64,000 nt of DNA from Bifidobacterium anseris (GCF_002860345.1 NZ_NMYC01000001.1:1-64000); one strand, 5' to 3'. Positions 18,222-26,634 are shown, counted from the stretch's first letter. The notes: a model not told the origin generated them from the letters alone. Translations and numbers: made by a program.

Positions 18222-19106
18222 ATGGCGAAGGTAGCGATTGCGATGACACCGCCGACGAGCGGATGGGATATGCACTGCCACACGGTGTTCTCGGATGGCA
18301 CGGAGACTCCACATGAGCTCGTGCGGCGCGCGAAGGAGATCGGACTGCACGGCGTGGCGATCACCGACCATGACACGACGGCCGGCTGGTCGCAGGCGCA
18401 GCAGGCATCAAGCGAACTCGGACTGCCGCTCGTGCGCGGCACCGAGATCACGGCGCAGGACGGCGACATCTCCGTGCATATGCTCGCCTACCAGTACGAT
18501 CCGCGCAGCCGGCGCATCTGCGACCTGTTCCGTTCGACGCGCGCGGCGCGGCTCGCTCGGACGAAGAAGATGGTCGCGCTGCTCGCGAAGGATTTTCCGA
18601 TCGACTGGGACGATGTGCTCGCCCAGGTCAAGGAGGGCGAACAGACGACGATAGGACGTCCGCACATCGCCGACGCGCTCGTCGCGGCCGGCGTCTATCC
18701 GGACCGTTCCGCCGCGTTCGCCGACGCGATCAGCTCGCACAGCAAGTACTACATTCCGACGCCGTCGCCGAGCACGGCCGACGTCGTGCGCGCGGTCGGC
18801 GAGGCCGGCGGCGTCAGCGTCGTCGCGCACGCCGCCGACCCGAGCCGCAACAGGACGTTGCTGTCCGACGAGCAGATCGCGCGACTGGTCGAGGAAGGAC
18901 TCGACGGTCTCGAGGTGTGGCACCGCGGCAACCCTCCCGAACAGCGCGTGCGACTGCTCGGCCTCGCCGAACGCTACGGGCTGCTCGTGACTGGCGGCTC
19001 CGACTGGCACGGCGAAGGCAAACCGAACAAGCTCGGCGAAGGCCTGACCGACGACGCGACGGTCGCCGAGATCGTGCGCCGCGGCGCGATTTCGTTGTGG
19101 AAATAG
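18222..19106 (+). CDS. PHP-domain phosphoesterase
   Basis: A 294-residue metal-dependent phosphoesterase of the PHP family. Metal ligands appear in DMHCHTVFSDG (residues 15-25), VAITDHDTT, RGTEITAQ, VVAHAADPSRN and GGSDWHGE, the full PHP set. Relatives include the RNase AM/YciV and nucleotide phosphatase groups, so 5'-3' trimming of RNA or removal of phosphate from 3',5'-bisphosphate nucleotides is plausible. The start follows TACGAT by 6 nt, so it is probably leaderless; GGAGG lies too close to the ATG to act as a normal ribosome-binding site. It is divergent from the VKOR gene. Confidence 0.85.
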   Translation: MAKVAIAMTPPTSGWDMHCHTVFSDGTETPHELVRRAKEIGLHGVAITDHDTTAGWSQAQQASSELGLPLVRGTEITAQDGDISVHMLAYQYDPRSRRICDLFRSTRAARLARTKKMVALLAKDFPIDWDDVLAQVKEGEQTTIGRPHIADALVAAGVYPDRSAAFADAISSHSKYYIPTPSPSTADVVRAVGEAGGVSVVAHAADPSRNRTLLSDEQIARLVEEGLDGLEVWHRGNPPEQRVRLLGLAERYGLLVTGGSDWHGEGKPNKLGEGLTDDATVAEIVRRGAISLWK

Positions 19107-19140
19107 CAGACGGCTGCGGAAATAGGTAAAAATACGCTGA

Positions 19141-19186
19141 GGGGCGGCGGATCCGCAGTGTTCTGCGGATCTGCCGCCCCTTTTTT
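19141..19186. terminator. Rho-independent terminator
   Basis: GGGGCGGC and GGATCCGCAG pair with CTGCGGATCT and GCCGCCCC around a TGTT loop, with one imperfect position, followed by TTTTTT (19181-19186). It ends the PHP gene and may also stop the converging DUF3107 gene. Confidence 0.92.
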
Positions 19187-19196
19187 GGAGTTGGAA

Positions 19197-19427
19197 TCAG
19201 TCGCTGAGCGCGCCGAAGCCGACGGCGTGACGCGTCTCGGAGCCGATGATCGCATAGCCGAGCGCGTCGGCCGGCACGATGAAGCGGCGGCTCTTGTTGT
19301 CCCTCAGCACGATCGGTGCGTGCTGTTCGAGCGCCTGCGCGATCGTGTGCTCGATCTGCTCCGCCGGCTCGTCCGAGTTGAACGTGACCGGACGCGTGAC
19401 GTTCTGGACGCCGAGTTCGATTTCCAT
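19197..19427 (-). CDS. DUF3107 family protein
   Basis: A 76-residue conserved actinobacterial protein, beginning MEIELGVQNVTRPVTFNSDE with a short helix (EQIEHTIAQAL) and a C-terminal strand region ending HAVGFGAL. The family is small, cytosolic and of unknown function; mycobacteria carry a homologue (the TB9.4 type). AAGGAG stands 6 nt before the ATG. It is the outer member of a cluster that also holds the phosphotransferase-fold, helicase, DUF2342 and Lon-like genes, which are close together in other actinobacteria as well. The gap to the next gene (19428-19553) holds its promoter. Confidence 0.8.
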   Translation of the reverse strand: MEIELGVQNVTRPVTFNSDEPAEQIEHTIAQALEQHAPIVLRDNKSRRFIVPADALGYAIIGSETRHAVGFGALSD

Positions 19428-19553
19428 ATGATGCTCCTTAGGTCCTGATGATCGCTGTCCTTACGGTGTACAGCATTCTACGGCAGATCGTCCGCGGCAT
19501 GCCATCGCGCTACGCGCATGGAATACGCGGGGAATAGGCGGCGAATACGTGTT

Positions 19554-21125
19554 TCAGCCCTGCGTGTGGGCGGGGGAGGAACCGTCGCCGGTCGCCGGAT
19601 GCGTCGGCTGGGTCGTGTGAGTCTGCGCTGTGTTGGTCTGTGCTGTGTTGACTTGCGCCGGGACACTCATGGAGCCTGTCTGGGCGCTGCCGCCCTGATC
19701 GAGGCCGGCCTGCGCGTCGCGCATCGCCTGCTCCTCGCGTTCGAGCAGCGGGATGAGCAGCGTCTGCGCCTCCGGACCGTTCGACGACTTCGCGGCGGCG
19801 GACTGTGCGGACTGCGCGCCGACCGCATGCGCCTGACCGGTCGTGTCCCCACGTTCCTCGATGCCGATGACGATTGTCTCGCTCGACGAGGCCGCGATCT
19901 GGCGCGACGCCGTGTCGTCGGCGTCGACGACGCCGATCGCGTCGATCGGATGGGAGTCGGTGCGGTCGTCGCCGACCGGCTGGCGCACGGCCTGCGCCGC
20001 GCCGCCGGTGATGTCACGTTCGTCGGTCACATCGAAGATCGACGACGCCGACGCCGGCTGCGTGCTCGACGGGGCGGCCGCCTGGCGTCGCCGGGCCTCG
20101 TCCTCGCGCAGGAGCGTGTTCACGGTGACGGTGCTCGGATGCGCGCCGGAGGCTGTGTCGTAGCCGCGCGTGCGGTGCATCGTCGCGCCGAGCTGCTGGG
20201 CGAGATGATCGACTTGCGCCTTGAATTGCATGATGCGCGCGTTGTCGCCCTGCGCGAGCGCCTGCAGGAAGTCGCCGACCTGCTCCATCTGCACCCACAG
20301 GTTCGCACGCAGCATGATGAGGTCGTCGAGACGGTTGCCGAGGATGCGGCCGTAGGAGGAGATGACGGCGTTGCGATGCGTTTCGTCGAGCTTCGAGAAG
20401 ATCCAGGCGAGGTCGCGCGCCGGATCGTTGATCTGCATCGCCTGCCAGTTCGTGATCGTCGTGATCGTCGAACCGGAGAAGATGAAATCGCCGTCGGCGT
20501 AGCCGCCGTGCACCGGGCACGTCATGAACGACCACAGGCCTTCGGTTTCGAGGATGCGCGTCCAGCTGTCGGTGATCTCGCCGGGCACATGGCCGGCCTG
20601 ACGCAGCCGCTTGATCCACGATGTCAGCTGTGCGCGGATCTGGCCGGTCGTGTACGAGGGATAGCCGGATTCGGTGAGGAAGGTCGGGCGCAGCCGGTGC
20701 ACGGCGCCGATCGCCGTGCCCACCGACGCACAGTCGTCGAGCGTGAGCAGTTCGAGCGAACGGGCGACGCCCTCCGGATGGGAGGTGACGAGCACCGACG
20801 CGCGCTCGGGGTCGTCACCGCCCGGCTGGAACGCGACGACGCGGTCGGTGGAGAAGCCAAGGCCGGCGAGTTCGCGCGCGCGTTCGACGACCTGCGCCGC
20901 GCGCACGCGGCCGGCGAGACGACGCTTGCCCGCCGCGCCGTCGGTCGCATAGACATTGTAGAGATGGCCGCGCAGATCCTGCACGACGGCCTGGTCGATG
21001 CCGGCCTGCGCATCCGTGTCGTTCTCCTGTTCGCTGGCGCGCACGCCGACGACGGCCGCATCCGGCATCGCCGCCGAGGCCAAGGCCGCCAACATCAGAT
21101 TGCTTCGTTCACTCACAGCGGCCAT
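19554..21125 (-). CDS. Aminoglycoside-phosphotransferase-fold protein, probable pseudokinase
   Basis: A 523-residue protein. Residues about 1-300 follow the APH/choline-kinase fold: LTLDDCASVGTAIGAVHRLRP precedes the catalytic loop, and NDPARDLAWIF matches the usual G-D-P-A-x-D-L-A end of the metal loop. The catalytic HGDxxxxN reads HGGYADGD (H206-D213), so the base aspartate is glycine, and the metal-binding I-D-W reads T-N-W (N226). The kinase is therefore probably inactive. The last 180 residues are low-complexity, rich in Ala, Ser, Gln and Thr, ending in TAQT-like repeats. ATG 21125 has no ribosome-binding site. It is divergent from the helicase gene. Confidence 0.72.
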   Translation of the reverse strand: MAAVSERSNLMLAALASAAMPDAAVVGVRASEQENDTDAQAGIDQAVVQDLRGHLYNVYATDGAAGKRRLAGRVRAAQVVERARELAGLGFSTDRVVAFQPGGDDPERASVLVTSHPEGVARSLELLTLDDCASVGTAIGAVHRLRPTFLTESGYPSYTTGQIRAQLTSWIKRLRQAGHVPGEITDSWTRILETEGLWSFMTCPVHGGYADGDFIFSGSTITTITNWQAMQINDPARDLAWIFSKLDETHRNAVISSYGRILGNRLDDLIMLRANLWVQMEQVGDFLQALAQGDNARIMQFKAQVDHLAQQLGATMHRTRGYDTASGAHPSTVTVNTLLREDEARRRQAAAPSSTQPASASSIFDVTDERDITGGAAQAVRQPVGDDRTDSHPIDAIGVVDADDTASRQIAASSSETIVIGIEERGDTTGQAHAVGAQSAQSAAAKSSNGPEAQTLLIPLLEREEQAMRDAQAGLDQGGSAQTGSMSVPAQVNTAQTNTAQTHTTQPTHPATGDGSSPAHTQG

Positions 21126-21240
21126 TTTTCCATGCGGAGCGTACAAGCCGACGCACAAACACAAGCATTGCAACGTTCCGCGGGCGTCCGTCGCCACACG
21201 GCGGCAGAGGACCGACCGGCCCCGTGGCACAATGGTCGGC

Positions 21241-22731
21241 ATGCAGGCATCAGCGCAGGAGATTCTCGACGGACTCGACGACGCGCAGCGGCGCGCCGCG
21301 ACGAGCGTGGAGGGGCCGGTCCGCATCATCGCATGCGCCGGCGCCGGCAAGACGCGCACGATCACACGGCGCATCGCCTACGCGTGCGCGACGGGTGCAT
21401 GGCGTGCCGGCGCGACGCTCGCCGTGACGTTCTCGGTCAAGGCGGCGAACGAGATGCGAGAACGGATCGCGGCGCTCGGCGTCGACGGCGTGCACGTCGC
21501 GACCTTCCATTCGGCCGCGCTCGCGCAGCTGCGCGAAGTGTGGAACGAACTGTGCGAGGGGCCGTTCCCGCAGCTCGCCGAACGCCGTACCGACCTCGTC
21601 GCGCAGGCATTTGTGCGCGCGCTCAACCGCGAGCCGGAACGACGAGCCGCGCTCGACGTCGAACGTGAAATCGACTGGTGCAAGGTCTCGCTGATCGCAC
21701 CCGACGACTACGAACGTGTCTGCGCGGCGACGCGACGCGAGCCGCCCGCGCAGCTCGACGCGCGCCGCTTCGCCGACGTCTACGGGCAGTACGAACTCGA
21801 GAAGACGGCGCGCCTGCAGATCGACTTCAACGACATCCTGCTCATGTGCGCGCATGTGCTCGACGCCTTCCCCGAGACGGCCGCGCACATCCGCGAACGC
21901 ATCGGATGGCTCACCGTCGACGAATACCAGGACGTGTCGCCGCTGCAGCACCGGCTGCTGCGCGGATGGCTCGGCGGCAACCGCGACATCTGCGTCGTCG
22001 GCGACCCGGCGCAGACGATCTACTCGTTCGCGGGCGCGACGAGCTACTATCTCGACGATTTCGAACGCGAGTTCGCGCCACTCGCCGCGAACATCGAACT
22101 GAGCCGCGACTACCGTTCGACGCCTCCGGTCATCGCGCTCGCGAACCGTGTGCTCTCGCGTTCGCCGGAGCGCGACGACTATCTGCGGCTGCGCGCCGTG
22201 CGTGACGGCGGCCCGCGCGTGACGAGTGCGATCTACGGCACCGATGCCGAGGAGGCGCGCGCCGTTGCCGCGGCAATCCGCGGCATCGTCGCGCAAGGCG
22301 GACGCGCCGCCGACTGCGCAGTGCTCACGCGCATCAACGGCCAGCAGGCGCCTTTCGTGCGCGCGCTGCGCGAGGTCGGCGTGGCATATCAGGTGCGCCG
22401 CGACGCCGGCTGGCAGCAGTCGGCGATCGCGGAGGCGCCGCCGGCCGACGCGTCCGCGATCGACGACGCGGCCGGCGCGCGCAGCGGCAGGGCGACGGTG
22501 AGCACGATTCACGCGTCGAAGGGTCTCGAATTCAAGCACGTATTCCTCGTCGGGCTGTCCGACGGGTTGATGCCGTTCCATGCCTCCGACGATCCGACGA
22601 CGCTCGAGGAGGAGCGCCGTGTGCTCTATGTGGGCGTGACGCGCGCCGAGGACGCGCTCCATCTGTCCTATGCGCGCCGCATGAACGAGGAAAGCGGCTT
22701 CGTCAGGGACGTAAGCCGCTTCCTTCGCTGA
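21241..22731 (+). CDS. UvrD/Rep-type (UvrD2-like) superfamily 1 helicase, short form
   Basis: A 496-residue SF1A DNA helicase. Walker A is ACAGAGKTRT (residues 31-40), motif Ia is AVTFSVKAANEMRERI, Walker B is VDEYQDVSPLQ, motif III is GDPAQTIYSFAG, motif IV is SRDYRSTPPVI, motif V is TIHASKGLEFKHVFLVGL and motif VI is LYVGVTRAEDALHLSY. The usual 2B subdomain is nearly missing: only about 30 residues join the end of 2A entry (VAYQVRRDAG) to motif V, and the GGxxFFxRxE motif is absent. Length is about two thirds of UvrD. The start fits a leaderless message (CACAAT, 7 nt, ATG). Likely role: repair or replication-associated unwinding. Confidence 0.85.
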   Translation: MQASAQEILDGLDDAQRRAATSVEGPVRIIACAGAGKTRTITRRIAYACATGAWRAGATLAVTFSVKAANEMRERIAALGVDGVHVATFHSAALAQLREVWNELCEGPFPQLAERRTDLVAQAFVRALNREPERRAALDVEREIDWCKVSLIAPDDYERVCAATRREPPAQLDARRFADVYGQYELEKTARLQIDFNDILLMCAHVLDAFPETAAHIRERIGWLTVDEYQDVSPLQHRLLRGWLGGNRDICVVGDPAQTIYSFAGATSYYLDDFEREFAPLAANIELSRDYRSTPPVIALANRVLSRSPERDDYLRLRAVRDGGPRVTSAIYGTDAEEARAVAAAIRGIVAQGGRAADCAVLTRINGQQAPFVRALREVGVAYQVRRDAGWQQSAIAEAPPADASAIDDAAGARSGRATVSTIHASKGLEFKHVFLVGLSDGLMPFHASDDPTTLEEERRVLYVGVTRAEDALHLSYARRMNEESGFVRDVSRFLR

Positions 22732-22751
22732 AGATCCGCTGTCAGCCGGTG

Positions 22752-24254
22752 CTACTGCGCGTCGCCATCGGCGGGATGGTCGTCGGCGTTCGTGTCGCCG
22801 GCGGAGGTGTCGGTGCCGGTGTCGTTTGCGTCGTCGGCATCGGCGGTGTCATCGGTGTCGTCAAGCAGACGGCTCAGTTCGGCGTCCCAATCGATGCGCT
22901 CGCCCTTCGATGCGCTCGCCTCGGCCGTGTCGGTCTCGTCGGGCAGGTTCGGCAGCAGGTCCGGGTGCCCCCACATCGCGTCGCGCGCCTCGACGCCCTG
23001 CTCGGCGGTGATGCGCTCCCACAGCTGCGCGGCCTCGCGCGTGCGCTTCGGACGCAGCTGCAGGCCGAGCAGGTTCTCGAAGGTCAGTTCGGCGGGGCCG
23101 CCGACGGCGCGCTCGCGGCGCATCATCTCGCGCAGCTGCTCGAGATGCGGCAGATGCGCCATGCCGGAACGCCACACGACGCAGTCGACCCAGCCTTCGA
23201 CGAGCGCGAGCAGTGTCTCGATCGAATGCATCGTCTCCTTCTGCTCGTCGGTTGTCGTCAGGCCGACGTTCGACAGGTTGACGGCGCCGGAGAGCGACTC
23301 CGGGTCGAGCGACGAGGCGCCGCGCAGCTGCTCCTCCATCGCGTCGAGGTCGATCGTGATGCCGCGCGCGTACTTGCCGATGAGCGCGGCGAAGCGCGGC
23401 ATCAGCCACGGCACCGTCGCGTAGAGGCGCGCATAGGCCTGTTCGCGCAACGCGATGAACTCGGCGACCTCGGCCGCGTCGATCTCGAGCGAGTGCGCGT
23501 ATTCGTCAACGTTCTGCATGATGAGGCCGCCCGCCGGGTTCTTGAGCAGCGCAATGCCCTGGTCGTAGCTGCCGCGCACCTCCTTCGACATCGCGCCGGC
23601 CGCCTGGCCGAGCTGCATCGCGTAGGAGGTGTTGGCGAACAGCTTCATCAGCTGCTTGGGATCCTTCATGCCCTCGGGGATCGGGATCGGTACCGGGCCG
23701 GCGAACATGCCGGTGATCTCGCCGTCGAAGGCGTCGCCGAGACGGTCGGAGATGACGGCGCCAAGCGCCTCGTTCATCGAGGCGGCGACCGGCGCGGCGA
23801 ACTGGGCCCATTGCTCGATCGTGCCCTCGACCCAGCCGGCGCGCGTCAGCGCCTCGGCCTGTGAAGACGGCGGATTGAAATTGGTCGTCGTATCGAGCCA
23901 CAGATTGACCTCGCTCATCGCGCGGCGCATCGTGTTGCCCTCCTCGGCGGTGACGATCCGTTCGCTGTCGGCGTCGTTCGCCTGCTGGAGCGCGATCGAC
24001 TTCGCCAGCTTGACGTTGATCGGCCCTTCGGCGATCGTCTGCTGCATCTCGCCGAAGGAGTTGAGGCCGCCGCCGGCGAAGGCCTGCATCATGCCACGAA
24101 TCTGCGTCGGATCGGGCAGGTCTTCGGGGCTCTGGCTCATCAGCTGCTCGCGGATCTGGTCGGGCAGCGACTCGAGCTGCTTCCACGCCATCTCGCCCTG
24201 CACGGGGCCGAAGCAGTCGATGAACCATTGGTGCAGCGTGTTCTCATCCATCAT
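22752..24254 (-). CDS. DUF2342 (Zincin_2) family protein with altered metal motif
   Basis: A 500-residue protein of the actinobacterial DUF2342 family, annotated elsewhere as zinc-dependent metalloproteases. Conserved blocks include FAGPVPIPIPEG, IALREQAYARLYATVPWL and LVEGWVDCVVW. In the family the second block carries HExxH (as HEAAH); here residues 270-274 read REQAY, so both zinc-binding histidines are replaced while the glutamate stays. Loss of peptidase activity is inferred. The last 60 residues are acidic and disordered (D/T/A-rich). AAGGGA stands before a double ATG (24254 and 24251), and either could start. It converges with the helicase and diverges from the Lon-like gene. Confidence 0.78.
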   Translation of the reverse strand: MMDENTLHQWFIDCFGPVQGEMAWKQLESLPDQIREQLMSQSPEDLPDPTQIRGMMQAFAGGGLNSFGEMQQTIAEGPINVKLAKSIALQQANDADSERIVTAEEGNTMRRAMSEVNLWLDTTTNFNPPSSQAEALTRAGWVEGTIEQWAQFAAPVAASMNEALGAVISDRLGDAFDGEITGMFAGPVPIPIPEGMKDPKQLMKLFANTSYAMQLGQAAGAMSKEVRGSYDQGIALLKNPAGGLIMQNVDEYAHSLEIDAAEVAEFIALREQAYARLYATVPWLMPRFAALIGKYARGITIDLDAMEEQLRGASSLDPESLSGAVNLSNVGLTTTDEQKETMHSIETLLALVEGWVDCVVWRSGMAHLPHLEQLREMMRRERAVGGPAELTFENLLGLQLRPKRTREAAQLWERITAEQGVEARDAMWGHPDLLPNLPDETDTAEASASKGERIDWDAELSRLLDDTDDTADADDANDTGTDTSAGDTNADDHPADGDAQ

Positions 24255-24351
24255 GGATTCCCTTCATGACTTGTCTGGTCGATTCGTTTTTCTATCTGTC
24301 TCAATACGCGACACGCCGAAATAATTCCGCCGCGGCCATAGTATGGAAGGC

Positions 24352-25227
24352 ATGTCGCACATGCAGTTGCCCAATCAGCCGAACCCCGCGCAGGACGTCG
24401 CACGCCCCGGACCGTTCCGCCGCCTCGCCGCGCATTGGCGGGGCCGTCCCTTCGGTTTCCTCGTCGGCGCGCTCGCCGTGCTGCTCGGCGTCGTGATTCT
24501 GCTGATGCCGAGCGCCTACGTCGTCGAGACGCCCGGGCCGACGCAGGACGTGCTCGGCGAAAACGGCGGCCGGAAGGTCATCGATGTCTCGGGCGTGAAG
24601 ACCCACAAGGATTCGGGCAAACTGCTGCTCGTCACCGTCAACGCCGCCGGCGTGCCCGGATACCCGGTCTCGAACGCCGAGGCGCTGTGGGGATGGGCCG
24701 ACCCCCACATGCTCGTCATGCCGCAGGAGGCGGTCTTCCCGCCCGGACAGACGAGCGAGGAGTACGAGCATGAATCGCAGCAGGAGATGACCTCCTCGCA
24801 GGATGCGGCCGCCACCGCCGGTCTCGACTACGCCAAGAAGCTCGGCGTCGACGTCAAGGGCGCGAAGGTGACGATGCACGTCGACGACATCGGCGGCCCG
24901 TCGGCCGGCATGATGTACGCGCTCGGCCTCGTCGACATGCTCACGCCGGTCGAGGAGTCGGCGTCGACGACGATCGCGGGCACCGGCACGATCGACGACA
25001 AGGGCAAGGTTGGCGCGATCGGCGGCATCGATCTCAAGATGCTCGGCGCGAAGCGCGACGGCGCCACATGGTTCCTCGCGCCGTCCGCCAACTGCGACGA
25101 GGTCATCGGGCATGTGCCCGAAGGACTGCGCGACGTCAAGGTCTCGACGCTCGACGACGCGTACCGCGCACTCGTCGCGATCGGCGAAGGCAAGGGCGAC
25201 TCGCTGCCGCGCTGCACGGTCGACTGA
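24352..25227 (+). CDS. Membrane-anchored Lon-like (S16) serine protease, lacking PDZ domain
   Basis: A 291-residue protein with a cytoplasmic tail, one membrane helix (about residues 36-58, FLVGALAVLLGVVILLMPSAYVV is the core) and an extracellular part. The C-terminal half is an S16 Lon protease domain: GGPSAGMMYAL with nucleophile S184, and GGIDLKMLGAKRDG with the partner lysine near K229. YlbL-type relatives carry a PDZ domain between helix and protease; here the chain passes from EMTSSQDAAATAGLDYAKKL straight to the protease, so PDZ seems deleted. ATG 24352 lies 9 nt after CATAGT, a leaderless arrangement. Substrates unknown; cleavage of exported proteins is the family expectation. Confidence 0.82.
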   Translation: MSHMQLPNQPNPAQDVARPGPFRRLAAHWRGRPFGFLVGALAVLLGVVILLMPSAYVVETPGPTQDVLGENGGRKVIDVSGVKTHKDSGKLLLVTVNAAGVPGYPVSNAEALWGWADPHMLVMPQEAVFPPGQTSEEYEHESQQEMTSSQDAAATAGLDYAKKLGVDVKGAKVTMHVDDIGGPSAGMMYALGLVDMLTPVEESASTTIAGTGTIDDKGKVGAIGGIDLKMLGAKRDGATWFLAPSANCDEVIGHVPEGLRDVKVSTLDDAYRALVAIGEGKGDSLPRCTVD

Positions 25228-25310
25228 CGGTCACGGCGCGCCGATCGCCCACGTCGTGCCGCCTAAGCGCGCGAACGGGCGTGTTCGCTGGTGTTGCTAT
25301 ATTGACGAAC

Positions 25311-25733
25311 GTGAATCAAACGGCATCTGAGAAAGCTGAGGAGTTCGGCTTCCGCACAGGGGACCTGGTCCAGGAATGGCTCTGGGACGACGATGTGGAT
25401 GACACGATCCGCGAGAATATCGAGACGTTGACCGGTGAGGAGCTGGTGGACGAGGAATACGATTCCGCCGTCGACGGCGCGATCATCTGGTGGCGCGACG
25501 GCGACGACGAGGACGGCCTGTCGGATACGATCATGGACGCCTACGCCGTGCTCGGACAGGACGGCCCGCTGTGGGTGCTCACGCCGAAACCGGGACGCGA
25601 TGGGGCGCCGGGGGCGAACACCGTGCAGAACGCGTCGAAGACGGCCGGCATGAACGCGTCGACGCCGCTGACCGTCGGCGACGACTGGAACGGCATCAGG
25701 CTGCGCGCCTTCGGCAAGAGTTCGAACCGCTGA
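25311..25733 (+). CDS. DUF3052 family protein
   Basis: A 140-residue acidic protein starting at GTG. It contains the DUF3052 pattern EEFGFRTGDLVQEWLWDDDVD near the N terminus and GAIIWWRDGDDEDGLSDTIMDA in the middle, and ends in NGIRLRAFGK. The family is conserved in actinobacteria and of unknown function. The start is probably leaderless: TATATT, 7 nt, GTG, with no ribosome-binding site. It follows the Lon-like gene by 83 bases and is closed by a hairpin. Confidence 0.78.
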   Translation: MNQTASEKAEEFGFRTGDLVQEWLWDDDVDDTIRENIETLTGEELVDEEYDSAVDGAIIWWRDGDDEDGLSDTIMDAYAVLGQDGPLWVLTPKPGRDGAPGANTVQNASKTAGMNASTPLTVGDDWNGIRLRAFGKSSNR

Positions 25734-25738
25734 CATCA

Positions 25739-25779
25739 ATCGCCGCCGGCGATCCCCAAGAAGGGACGCCGGCGGCGAT
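25739..25779. terminator. Bidirectional hairpin terminator
   Basis: ATCGCCGCCGGCG (25739-25751) pairs perfectly with CGCCGGCGGCGAT (25767-25779). It lies between the converging DUF3052 and membrane-protein genes and lacks a T run. Confidence 0.7.
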
Positions 25780-25796
25780 CACATATCGGCACGCCG

Positions 25797-26291
25797 TCAC
25801 AGCAGGCACGCGCACAGCTGCATCATGACGGCGCAGACGAAGACGATTGTCATCGCGAAGGTGCGCGGGAACCGTTCGCGCAGGATAGCGAAGGCGACGG
25901 CGAACGCGAAGGCGAGCGCGATGAGGCCGAGCGTCACCCAGCGGATGACGGCGTGCGCCGGATCGATGACGCCGAACAGCGTGAGCATGACCGGGATGAG
26001 CATGCCGGCCGACAGCACGAGCATGACGAGCGCGACGATCATGTCGGCGCGTTTCGCCGCGGGCGTGGGATGCGGGCAGCGCGCCCGTTCCTCCTCGAGC
26101 GCGTGCGTCAGTTCGGTGATGCGACGGTCGTCGTCGACCGCGCGCCAATGCACTTCCTGCTCGAGTCGGCGCACTTCGAGGTCGAGCGCGTCGACGCGCT
26201 CGGCGAGCTCCTCGTCGCGCCGTGAGGTTCCGGGCAGCAACGTCTGCAACGCCTTCAACGGGTTCGTCCATACATCCAATGGGGTGTTCAT
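25797..26291 (-). CDS. Hypothetical membrane protein with coiled coil
   Basis: A 164-residue protein that I do not recognise. Residues about 25-70 form a charged helix likely to be a coiled coil (RRDEELAERVDALDLEVRRL), followed by three hydrophobic segments between about 83 and 163 and a short C terminus with two cysteines. It starts with ATG 8 nt after a perfect TATAAT on the minus strand (26305 to 26300), so it is probably leaderless. It is monocistronic and shares a terminator with the DUF3052 gene. Confidence 0.6.
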   Translation of the reverse strand: MNTPLDVWTNPLKALQTLLPGTSRRDEELAERVDALDLEVRRLEQEVHWRAVDDDRRITELTHALEEERARCPHPTPAAKRADMIVALVMLVLSAGMLIPVMLTLFGVIDPAHAVIRWVTLGLIALAFAFAVAFAILRERFPRTFAMTIVFVCAVMMQLCACLL

Positions 26292-26407
26292 GGCTCATGA
26301 TTATAGGGAGGGCGACAGGGGCAGGACGGCGTTCCCTCGCACAGCTGAGTGCGGCGCCCACGGTGACGGCGACGCGGGCACCGTATGCAGTACGGCAGTG
26401 CATACGC

Positions 26408-26429
26408 GGTTTGGACACGGTTTGGACAC
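26408..26429. repeat. Two tandem copies of GGTTTGGACAC
   Basis: An exact 11-bp tandem duplication in the 269-base gap between the membrane-protein gene and tRNA-Val. Just upstream is an inverted repeat, GTATGCA/TGCATAC (26383-26405). No gene is apparent in the gap, and function is unknown. Confidence 0.5.
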
Positions 26430-26516
26430 GAATTGCAGGAACGTCGAATCAACAAGCATATGAACGCTGTGCCGGCAACGCATATGCACATCGGCTCAAA
26501 CGCCTGCTGCCGTAAC

Positions 26517-26553
26517 GAAAACGCCCCGCCGCGAGCCGATCTCGCAACGGGGC
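26517..26553 (-). terminator. Terminator of tRNA-Val
   Basis: On the minus strand GCCCCGTTGCGAG pairs with CTCGCGGCGGGGC (two G-U pairs), followed by GTTTTCG. It begins about 8 bases after the 3' end of the tRNA. Confidence 0.8.
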
Positions 26554-26559
26554 TGTGCG

Positions 26560-26634
<75 letters not shown>

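Noticed and set aside
26383-26520. Possible small RNA or CRISPR-like unit in the gap before tRNA-Val
   Set aside because: Only two tandem 11-bp copies and one short inverted repeat; no promoter-terminator pair of its own is clear.
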